Origin: Bolinopsis microptera
Taxonomy: Eukaryota; Ctenophora; Tentaculata; Lobata; Bolinopsidae
Direction: 5' to 3'
DNA length: 64,000 bases
Assembly: GCF_026151205.1 (NCBI RefSeq)
Contig: NC_087082.1
Coordinates: 16,277,365 to 16,341,364 of the forward strand
Below are positions 43,672 to 53,572 of the stretch, piece after piece; positions within the stretch are counted from its first letter, which is position 1; every line of letters begins with the position of its first letter. The notes under the pieces are model-generated. The model did not search any database. It had not been told where the DNA came from and saw nothing but the letters and a program-made list of their open reading frames with translations. Made by a program: the position numbers and the translations under genes.

Positions 43672-45744
43672 ATGTTAGGGAGCTGCTGGATGGTGGTTGA
43701 TATCACCCTCCTCTCTACTTCCACCCTCCTCTGCTACCTAGGCTACAGTTTCATCTTCAACATGTTCAGAAACAAGCCTAGTCTGGGTGTGGCCAGGACG
43801 GAGAAATACTGGGGGTTCTCCCTTGGAGTGTCAGATATTATCGCTGCTTCCATTACTGTTCCTATCTTTATCAGCGGTCTTATCATTCAGAGAGAGTTCC
43901 TACCTTGGTGGATCTGTTACTTTGCTGGGTTTGTGGCTAATTTCTATATTTTGTCCTTTATAAACTGTAAGGAAGTTAAAAACAAAGTAAGATAATATGG
44001 CTAGTATGTTTGTGTTTCACTGATTTGTAAACTGAAGACGTAAATAAAGATTAAAGTGGGAGTTATTAGGTGAACATGCTTATTAGGTGAACATACTATT
44101 AGGTGAACATACTATTAGGTGAACATACTATTAGGTGAACATACTATTAGGTGAACATACTATTAGGTGAACATACTATTAGGTGAACATACTATTAGGT
44201 GAACATACTATTAGGTGAACATACTATTAGGTGAACATACTATTAGGTGAACATACTATTAGGTGAACATACTATTAGGTGAACATACTATTAGGTGAAC
44301 ATACTATTAGGTGAACATACTATTGGGTGAACATACTATTGGGTGAACATATTATTGGGTGAACATACTATTGGGTGAACATACTATTGGGTGAACATAC
44401 TATTAGGTGAACATACTATTAGGTGAACATACTATTGGGTGAACATACTATTAGGTGAACATACTATTAGGTGAACATACTATTAGGTGAACATACTATT
44501 AGGTGAACATACTATTGGGTGAACATACTATTGGGTGAACATATTATTGGGTGAACATACTATTGGGTGAACATACTATTGGGTGAACATACTATTAGGT
44601 GAACATACTATTAGGTGAACTTACTATTGGGTGAACATACTATTGGGTGAACATACTATTAGGTGAACATACTATTAGGTGAACATACTATTGGGTGAAC
44701 ATACTATTAGGTGAACATACTATTGGGTGAACATACTATTAGGTGAACATACTATTAGGTGTACATACTTCAAATTCCTAACACCCATCTTCCCTGAAGG
44801 TTTGTAGACAATATCTACCTCATCTCCTCAGTGTGGAGTATAGTTATGTGGAGTTTGTGTAGACTGCTCCACCTGACCCACCCCCTCTCCCCACACCACC
44901 ACCTCATCACCCACATCAACGTGGTGGCAGTGTGGGTGGTAGCGGTAGTGGTAGCTCTACTTCCCATCCCTCTCGCCTCCTACCACTTCTCCTCTCACTC
45001 TCTGTCTTGTAGTTGTAGCAGTTTACAGTTCAACATGGCCCTGGGTTTGCTGGCTATTGTTATACCTCTCATTATCACAGCTGTTTCCTTCTCCTGGACA
45101 CTGTACATTGCTAGACACGTGGATAAGGTGAAGAGGAGGAGAAGTACGGCGGATACTCTGTACCCACAACTAGATAAGAATTGTAGGGGATCTAAGAAGA
45201 AAGTAACAGAGGGAAGTAATGATGTGTATAGGAAGTGTGGTGGTGGTGGTGATGGTTATGGTAGTTGTGTTGGTTTTAATGGAACAGAACGAGATAGTGA
45301 TAATACTATATGTGGGGGCGAGTCTCGGCAACTACGTTATAGTGACGGTGAGATGAAAGGAGGAAGTGAAAAGACTCCTCTGCCTCCTGCAACTCCAACA
45401 AGAGGAGAAGACATGCACACTAAAAGAAGAAAGATAAAAAACCAGTTTTGGGTGGTAGCAGGAGAACTATCTTTGTCTTATCCTGTCTGTTCATCACACA
45501 AGTCATGTCCACTTTACCTATATTCTTGTTGTTTCTTTTAGTTTACTTTAGTGAAAACACAAACTTAATCCCTTCTCTTGAAACCACCACTTTCCTGACA
45601 ACTTTACTGGTTTGTAACACTGGTATTAACCCTGTTATCAGGATTTTCATTAGACCGGATTATAATAATATGTTAATTAAGGGTTTATTAGATGTCTGGT
45701 GTAGACTTCGTGCTATGATGGTTCTGTTTATTTCTTTCGCGTGA
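43672..45744 (+). CDS. Class A-like GPCR with atypical motifs and one frame break
   Basis: Two exons (43672-43928 and 44800-45744) join as GG|G to a seven-helix receptor. TM2 has SLGVSDIIAASITVP; TM3 begins at Cys in WWICYFAGFVDNIY, placing an Asp at the 3.32 position used by amine receptors. The DRY motif reads CRL; TM4 has the Trp in VVAVWVVAVVVALLPIP; TM5 has the Pro in AIVIPLIIT. ICL3 is long, Gly-rich and basic. TM6 (IFVLSCLFITQVMSTLPIF) lacks CWxP, and TM7 has NPVIRIF for NPxxY. TM6-7 are in the -1 frame relative to TM1-5; the switch must fall between 45424 and 45541, and A AAA AAC lies at 45436-45442. The intron (43929-44799) is mostly a 16-bp minisatellite. The ligand is unknown. Confidence 0.75.
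44063..44768. repeat. 16-bp minisatellite filling the GPCR intron, about 44 units
   Basis: Unit TATTAGGTGAACATAC, with a TATTGGGTGAACATAC variant in blocks. Every TTAGG-type unit contains AGGTGA, which resembles a 5' splice site. Confidence 0.97.
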
Positions 45745-46603
45745 TTCGTGATCTGGAATTTTGGGTGTAAGAAATGTATTTGGTATTTATTTAACTTGCG
45801 AACTAGTTAACGAGAAAGGTGTTCTTATGAACTTTTAAGTACAGTAGATTTATTTGTACTTTGGTATTTAGATAAACTTATCACTGCTAAACAGATAAGA
45901 TAGTCGTCTAAACCGACTGACGGATGTGTCCCTGCTGGAATTTATATGTTTTATTTTGTTCTGATGGAACAAATAACTGTTGTGTCTGACCTCTGGGTTA
46001 TTCAAATTCTGTTTCTTGAAGTGAATGGTTGTAGTTTTGTTTTTAGTATCGTGATAATCATTGTAATTCGATAACATGACTTGCTCACACGCTTAATGTA
46101 GACCTACATAAATCACAAAAATACCGTACTTCTTGTTATTATTGTTCTCTTGAGGTTCTTGTAATTTCATTCAAGATTACTTCTAAAATATGGTGGTAAT
46201 GTAACTTACCTTGAAAATATGATTCTTCTAGCATCCGACAGTACAAAATTGTACAAACAATAATGAATAATGGCAAATTTAGCGCACTCGCATTTATAAA
46301 ACGATTGACGAAAGTTGCGTCGCGCAACATTTACAGCAGTCACATTGCCAGTCTTTCTGGAACGTTCTGGCACAATCTCAAATTTAGGAAAACAATAAAA
46401 AATCCTCGAAATGTACGGTTACGTAACCAGTGACTTCGGCATCGGCTGCAGCATGCAATTCAACTATTATATCATCGGAAAATAGCGTCTATGTCTTATC
46501 ACCGAATTTCGTACAAAAGTGCTGGCGCATAATTTGCGCCAATTTCTTAAAATAAAAACGTCTACAACTATTTCTTATTCCTGTCATCTTTGACATTGAT
46601 TTA
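45745..46603. other. GPCR 3' flank
   Basis: AT-rich non-coding DNA. No gene or repeat recognised. Confidence 0.5.
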
Positions 46604-46883
46604 GGGGTCGTTCACGTATAACTGTCACCAAGATGTAAATCAGATCGAACGAGAAATTAGATCGAACGAGAAATTAGATCGAACGGCGTCTCAATTCGAT
46701 CTGATTTACATCTTGGTCACAGTAACGTGACAGTAACGTCCGCGTCATCACTTTTTGGACAATTTTTAACCCCCCCCCCTCCGTAATCAGTTTTACACAT
46801 AGCTAGTGTGTCAAAATTACACTAGCGTAATCATTTGAAACCCCCTCGGCTGACTACGTAATATCAAACATGTGAACGACCCC
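46604..46883. mobile_element. 280-bp MITE with GGGGTCGTTCAC termini and an inner hairpin
   Basis: The left end GGGGTCGTTCACGT and the right end ACATGTGAACGACCCC are inverted. Inside, arms of 28 bp (46622-46649 and 46695-46722, one mismatch) enclose a tandem GAGAAATTAGATCGAAC repeat. Termini of this type occur in invertebrate ISL2EU/Harbinger-like MITEs, from memory. No coding, and no clear target duplication. Confidence 0.7.
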
Positions 46884-47171
46884 GGACCCCTTATAATGTT
46901 TTGAACTTAAAATATGCCTGCTGAACCATGAACGACTTCTGATGAGTCTTATTCTTAATGCCTGGAAAACAGTAATATAAAGGGGGTATAATAATATAAA
47001 ATGAGGTATAATAGTGTTAGTATAATGAGGGCGACGGTCGTGCTTGCCACATGCCATTAACTACATATACCTCCGATGAATTCCTACTGATCGGCAATAG
47101 GATATGTCAATTCCGAGAGGTGATAGGATTTGCTCTCGGACCAGATCACAGATAGGAAATTAAAAACCTAT
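46884..47171. other. Spacer
   Basis: Non-coding; its right part already resembles the 132-bp repeat unit that follows (GATAGGATTTGCTCTCGGAC at about 47124). Confidence 0.5.
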
Positions 47172-47432
47172 CGAATCCGAGCGCTAATCCTAGCGGAGAT
47201 CAGAGATAGAATTTACAATTTAACAATTCCGAGTGCCGCGCCGATAGGATTTGCTCTCGGACCCGATAGGATACTTAAATCTTATAGGATTCGAGAGGCT
47301 AATCGAATCCGAGCGCTAATCCTAGCGGAGATCAGAGATAGAATTTATGATTTAACAATTCCGAGTGCCGCGCCGATAGGATTTGCTCTCGGACCCGATA
47401 GGATACTTAAATCTTATAGGATTCGAGAGGCG
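47172..47432. repeat. Tandem duplication of a 132-bp unit
   Basis: Two almost identical copies starting CGAATCCGAGCGCTAATCC at 47172 and 47304, with further degenerate pieces to the left. A long open frame across it is a by-product of the repeat. Confidence 0.9.
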
Positions 47433-49449
47433 ATACAATTTCAAATATTGCGGGACCGATATCAGATATAATTGGAAGACGACGCATATCTAACTTTAGG
47501 TCAACTTCATGCTTTCTGTCAGTTAACTTCGGCTCTTAAAGCAATAAAGCGTCTTCAAAAACAAAACTGATCCCCAGAGGCAGGCAAGGGGCTGTTAAGA
47601 TGCGTACTCGGGTTTTCGCACGACAACTTACTTAACGGCCTATTTACTGCTCCAATTTTCCATGACTTCTAGAGATTATTTATTTATTATATTTCATTAA
47701 ATTGTGATGGTATTAATTTAACTACGTATAATGGGCTCCTTTTAACTAGAGTATGGATATTCAGGTTCCGATATTATGGAATACCTCCCGGTTTGAGACT
47801 CACTCAGGGCATAGTTCAACCCCAAACTCTCAGTGTACAATGGTAGATTTATGACAGGAATTTATGTTATAATTATGGACTTCGAACTTTTAGGGGAAAT
47901 TATGTCTAGAGTTTTAACTTCGAACTTTTAGATGAATTTATATCTGGAAGATAACCAATTAAAACAAGTTAATAAGAATTGTAAAATAATGCAAGACCAA
48001 TCCAATCGTACATAAAATAAGTGTTCAATCTCATGGTAAAGTCCGTTACCCTAAATCAGTTGGGTAGCTGGGTGATCAATGGGAACTGGTGTGTATTATA
48101 ACGGGCTGGCTGACTCTCTCTCTGGACGATGGACAGGTAGCTGCTATATCATGGCTACGTTCCTTCAATGCTGCCAACGAGGGCAGAATCCGTGGGAGGG
48201 GAATGTCCTAGAAAGGGACAAATTATTAGCAAATGACGGATCAATTAAAGACAATAATATACTAACTAGGATAAAATTAAACAAGATAAAGTTAAATTAG
48301 AATGAACTGTAGAATACTAAATATGTAAGAACTTATCAATAAATGCTCAAATGACTTACGAGGTAATAATGTAGGTGCTGCTAAGGTTAGGACAAGCAAC
48401 CAGGTAGGATAGGCTCACCACAATATTACCTAGGAAGGTATAAACCTATTAGAATTTAATTACTAACCAATCGGGAATGACTTTAGTATTACGAACAATG
48501 TGAATCAATAATTGGAATTAACATTGCAATGAACAACATCTAATTAATAGTTTAATAATTATAAAAGCTCTACCTCGAGGAACAAACTTCCTAGCCTATT
48601 ATGAATTCAACAGAAGCGACGGGAACCAATTGCTATTATCTGGCATGACGTTAGGAAAATCCTGGTGAGAGCAACGGATAGTATTTTACCTCGCAATTAT
48701 ATACAGAACTTGAACTCGTGACTTAATCTTAACCAAATTATGCATGATATTGATACGTCTTAGGAACAAAATACTAAGGTCAATCATTTACAATAAAGGA
48801 TTACAAACCTATTATGAAACTAGTGACATGGGAGAGAGCGCAGCATACTAACACCAACCCGCCGTGAGGAAAACCAATACGTCGATAAGAGAGGCGTTCG
48901 GAAAAGGCTAAAGGCAGACGGCCTGAGAATCTTGTGTGTTCATCTTTTGTATCTAGGTGTTCTGTGGAAGAGGACGCCATGGAAAGACGGCCACGCGTTA
49001 TCCAGGAGGTGGCAAACAAACAGGATATTGCAAACAAGGTTATTGCAAACAAAACAGGTTTAATAATACAAATTACAGGTTTTCAAAACTGGTTAAAATA
49101 TTGTTCCACTAATTGATGAATACATTACTCTATTAATTCAAATAATTCTTTTGTAAATAATTTCTAATAACACTAAATGTTCCTTTCTGACCGAATGGCT
49201 GCAGTGTACAGCAAACCTCTCGAATCATATCTTAAATCATAAAGTGATCACTTAATTTCATCTTTATGAAACACTAATGCCAAGGATTTAAACTGGAATT
49301 AAACGCAGCATACTGGGGTTCAACTTAACTTCTAGTTCTGAGGTACTACACACGTCCCTAACAGGGGCCATCTCCTTAAGACGACCGGGCAAATAGGGAG
49401 GGGGATTGTTTTGGAATTTCGGACAAATCCGAACAGGGGGAGGGGGGTT
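47433..49449. other. Two kilobases without a recognised gene
   Basis: AT-rich sequence with scattered short frames that show no family resemblance or consistent codon use. A loose repeat ACTTCGAACTTTTAG occurs near 47878 and 47921. Nothing else can be supported. Confidence 0.45.
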
Positions 49450-49630
49450 AACGGGTGATACTCGTAAAATATTTGTTCCAAATATTTACGAGTATCACCC
49501 GTTATTAAACTGGAGCATGTTTGATGTTTTGAGGAGAGGCTGCAGGCCTTGGTGGCCCACAAAAGGATACCATGTGGATGCTTTGCTTAACGGGTGATAC
49601 TGATACTGATAGTGATACTCGTAAAATATT
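49450..49630. repeat. Inverted and direct copies of an AACGGGTGATACTCG motif
   Basis: A near-perfect hairpin at 49450-49503 is built from AACGGGTGATACTCGTAAA and its reverse complement around a 3-base loop. A third copy in the left-arm orientation at about 49589 carries a small GATACT duplication. It is probably the end or core of a small palindromic element. Confidence 0.75.
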
Positions 49631-49639
49631 TATTAATTC

Positions 49640-51833
49640 AATTTCAAGACCGTCCGCGCATCGAGTCCAACTCGGCGCGCGTCTTGGTAAGTTATAAATC
49701 TGCAAATGCTTGGCTTGCCGCTGGGGATTCATTTTGTTTGAAGACGCTTTTAATTGACATGTCAATTCATGGCATCTCGGCGCGGCACAGTAGCGCATTT
49801 TTCGCCCGATCTAGCCAGAAAAGCCTCATGAGTCGCGGCGCGCACAGTAACGCATGCATCGCGCTACAAAAGTCGCTTTATCACACTTGCCCCTTGGGGG
49901 TCAAGCATAACCGATGCCCTTATATTCACAACCTATTTACCCCCTATAACTATTATAACCCCTTTATTGTTGTCCCGGCATTAAGACTCAATCGAAAGTA
50001 GTTTCAGCAGGTATATTTTAGTTCAAACATTCTAATTCAATGTAAAGATGACAGGACTAAAAAAATAGTTATATGAGTAAATTTTAAGAATTTGCGCAAA
50101 TACGCGCCAGCATGTTATACGAAATTAGTAAAATAACCCAAAATCCCATATTCAAGTGCCTTAAAAAACCATTTAAAATGAAGTTAGAGATCTGAAACTT
50201 TGCAGGCACTAGACCACGTCCCAAAACGACGTAAAACAAGAATTTCGCCGCGGTTACACCACGCCGAATTAATTTCCCTCATTAACTGTTAATTAAATAT
50301 TGCAACGTAAATATATAATTTTAAACGATTAATTAAAATTAGTTATTGGTAATTATTTTGTTGTTAAAAAGTTTGCAATCTATTCCATCGTAATTTGTTA
50401 TTGCCGCGCGTCAAGTGATTGTATTGCATGTAGTATTAATCGAATATTTAGTACGCCTCGCGCAATATTATTGGGACTATTTTAATTTTGAACGGCCTCG
50501 TTGACAATTGAAATTCGCGTTGATACTACTGCAATAACTAACCCATGCCGATCGCCGCGCGCAGCATAACAAGACGCTTCCTATACACTAATTATAGGGG
50601 AGTGGTCTATATTTGGCGACGGAGCAACGTTTTCATCACCGCAGTCACGTGATAGCTCCATATAACCAACCCGAATTACTTATTCCCACGCTCTTTTTGC
50701 CTTCGGCAGAGCAGGAAAAAAATTTCATGTGTTCAGAGTATCGGAAGTGGAGTTTTCTGGAAACCCCATGTTTTACAACAGATTTGTCGTGAGGATAATA
50801 TAATATATATGTATAGACCTTTTTGCAGTCAAATGTAGCCTACTACAATTAGAGTGTCCGTAGATTCAAAAGTATAAAAGAAACAGTCCAAATCGAACCA
50901 CAAGTTTTAAAGATAATCGTTTATATCATTAGTTTTACTTTATATTTAAAAATAAATTTGACGTCAATAAACACCCCTAGATGACGTCATCAAGTTAACC
51001 CGTTTTTAAACTGATTTCGACAAAGTTAAAACTTTTAAAAACTGATTTTACACCATCAAGAAGTAATTTTATCAAAATCTGAGGAAATTTTTACCTTAGA
51101 TAATTGTTTTAAGCATCTGAAAATCTAACGAAAGTTATTCTTATCTTACGCCTTCATAAAGATATTCGCTATTGAAGTTAGTGCTTTTTTTGAAGAATAA
51201 TTTTTAATAAACACAAAAGTTGTGAATTAGTATTCTCTTTTGGTCCATTGTTGGGTTTGTGGAGCTCAATTTTGCTTCTTCAAGGTCTAAATCTGTGTTA
51301 TAGGCTAGTTTAAAAGTTAAAAATCGAAAAGTTGCAGACGTGGGGGACACGCAAATTGAATTAAAATACTAAAATCACTGAAAATTGTTATTTTCACATA
51401 TTTTTAATCAACATTGGGAGTCCCCGTTGTGATTCAAGTTCTTTTTGAAGAATCTCGAAACTTTGCATGCTTATCAAACTATAATATATTTAAAACCACT
51501 ATGCGCAAAAATTTATGTGATCAATAGTTTATGCGCACGCACAACGTACACTCAAAGTTTGCACGTGCGAAAGGTGAGAATATTGCTCATTATTCGTGAT
51601 TTCGAATATATTCTGCTTTCCACATATTAAAATGGCATTATATCTGAATTAAAATGCCAACTTGAATGAGTAAAAAGTGCCATATTCAGACTGTATCGAC
51701 AGATAAACCTACCTGAACACATGGAAACGTTTTCCAAAGGTAAAAATTTACAAATTGTTGAAATTACCTTCCATATTAATGAAGTTTCGACTGTGAAAAT
51801 TATTCTGACATTATAAATCAAAAAAGAAGATGA
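49640..51833. other. Non-coding region with GC-rich repeat pieces
   Basis: The first 250 bases carry CpG-rich blocks (GGCGCGCACAGTAACGCATG, CATCGCGCTAC) that are reversed relatives of those at 29.5-30.6 kb. The rest is AT-rich with no gene recognised. TCACGTGA lies at 50645. Confidence 0.5.
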
Positions 51834-52198
51834 ATATTTGACCAAAAAACCCATAATCTGGTAGAGTGAACCGCTGCCAGTGTCCTCACTTTTCAAAAAA
51901 AGGAAATGATATAAAATTTAGAACCGTCCCGCCATTCAGGAGTCTCGCTATCTTTGATCCCGAAATGAAATCGGTCTCTACGCTTTTCCTTCCCAATCTT
52001 CACGCCTTACGAATATGTAACCAAACAAGCTGTCATTGATTCATGGAGCTCAAAGCTATCGCCCGAATTATCATCTCTGTATCAATTTAGCATTTGCGGG
52101 GACTGGATACCTCACATATATCATTTCCTTTTTTTTAAAAAGATAGTACACTGGCAGCGGTAGCACACAACCCATGATTAATGGTTTGGTCAAATAAT
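51834..52198. mobile_element. 365-bp element with long imperfect inverted repeats
   Basis: Arms of about 75 bp (51834-51911 and 52118-52198) are inverted copies: TATTTGACCAAA with TTTGGTCAAATA, ACCGCTGCCAGTGT with ACACTGGCAGCGGT, and AAAAGGAAATGATAT with ATATCATTTCCTTTT. The centre of about 200 bp is unique and non-coding. Most likely a MITE or foldback; superfamily unknown. Confidence 0.75.
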
Positions 52199-53206
52199 AT
52201 TACTACATATATATAAACTATTAAAATTTATTTTATTTAAAATAATAATATAAAAGTTTAATTAACCATTTCACCTCGTAGATGGACAAGTCCTACTGCA
52301 AACAAAGGAAAAAATATTTCACATTCGTAGTGGTAAACATTGATTGACCATAGCATGCGGAGAGTGGTTTTCCATTTATGCGCGGGTTTAGTGCCGGTAG
52401 ATTTTCGTCCAGTGCCTGTCTTTAAAATAGGAATACATATGAAAACTTCCTAAAAATCTTTGTGTAACAAATAATTTACTTTTCAATATGAAATAAATTC
52501 ACAAAAAATACCATGAAAACAAGAAATACCAATCAATAAAAAAATCCATTTATCATCTTTTAATTTTAAGCTGCTAAATAATAATGATCATAGAGAGAAG
52601 TCACACGAATTTTCAACATTGATCACTCATCTGATTTGGTATGAATTCTAAAAACATCTCAGGCACGTACCTTTTGAAGAATTGTGAGAAAAATGGACGC
52701 GAGGCGAGAATTTGCTTCCAACCAAACCCATAGTGCAATTCTCATTGTTTTCAACTTATCACCGTCCTCTTGTCCACCTTCTCAGACACCACTTCCGACG
52801 ATCAAAGAGGGAGAGCTAAATAAGATAGTCAGCCGAAGAGCCAGGGAGGACCGGAGTATCTGGCTACGTTCCACTGTTGCATATACTATCTGATTTAACC
52901 GTCAATCTCTACGGCAACATAACATTGATTTTTAAGTGCCGCCGTGCAGGAGAGTGTTCTGTGTTAGACGGAGTTTATTAGAGATTGAGAAGACGTCTGT
53001 TGAAGAAGTGGGCTCAGAAAAACCTTTCACTCACAAACGCACAGTCATACAGTGACCGAAGTTATCAATCTATCGTCTTGGAGGAGCGTAGCCAGGAGAG
53101 GAGGATTGGCAAAATCAAAGTTCAACACGTCCGCCCTAACTGGTTTACAACATAAAACACCATGTGAGTCGTATTCCAGTGAGCATTACCAACCACAGGG
53201 TATAAA
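52199..53206. other. Spacer without recognised gene
   Basis: AT-rich with moderate-GC patches near 52690-52900 and 53000-53150. No motif or exon pair supports a gene. TATAAAA lies at 53201, just before a short ATG frame. Confidence 0.4.
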
Positions 53207-53335
53207 ATGGCTGCATCACGCTCTGCTGTAACGTACAGCGATCTAGACTATGTGCTGAGATTCCTACATCTCGGGGGTGGATCTCATGTAGGAGCAGCCT
53301 GGCACGACTTCATTAAACGAAAGGCCAAACAATGA
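53207..53335 (+). CDS. Hypothetical 42-residue frame
   Basis: A short ATG-started frame (MAASRSAVTYSDLDYVLRF at its start) preceded by TATAAAA and ending 9 bases before the convergent frame at 53345. The composition looks protein-like, but the frame is short and no family is recognised. It may be a fragment of a larger decayed gene or of an old element. Confidence 0.25.
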   Translation: MAASRSAVTYSDLDYVLRFLHLGGGSHVGAAWHDFIKRKAKQ

Positions 53336-53344
53336 CGCCCCTGT

Positions 53345-53572
53345 TCATTCCCCGGCTCGTTCCTCCAAAGCTGCTTTTAAGGCCGTGTAAATGAGAATCT
53401 GTTGAAACACCAGAGCCTGGTTTAGTTGGGACAGATAGACCAGAGTCTCTCCTGAGAGACTGGTCATGTGCTCTCCTAGATTCTGGAACATTCTGTCTAT
53501 CTGGTCGTACAAGAGACGGTACCATTCACCAGTGCTCATGGCGTTGACACGCAACTGTAGTGTTCTCATCAA
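53345..53572 (-). CDS. Hypothetical 75-residue helical frame
   Basis: Minus-strand frame of amphipathic helical character (QIDRMFQNLGEHMTSLSGET and following), convergent with the frame at 53207. Other protein-like stretches occur on the minus strand up to about 53960. No family is recognised, so it is uncertain whether this is a host gene remnant or an old element. Confidence 0.3.
   Translation of the reverse strand: MMRTLQLRVNAMSTGEWYRLLYDQIDRMFQNLGEHMTSLSGETLVYLSQLNQALVFQQILIYTALKAALEERAGE

Noticed and set aside
43660-43995. Reading the GPCR first exon through to AAC AAA GTAAGA at 43986 as the donor
   Set aside because: This would insert NFYILSFINCKEVKNK after GFV and disrupt the spacing of TM3; the donor at 43929 puts Asp at 3.32 and gives correct spacing to the CRL (DRY) position.
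47130-47471. 113-codon frame with internal repeats
   Set aside because: The 132-bp unit is a multiple of three, so an open frame is simply duplicated. Codon character is poor.
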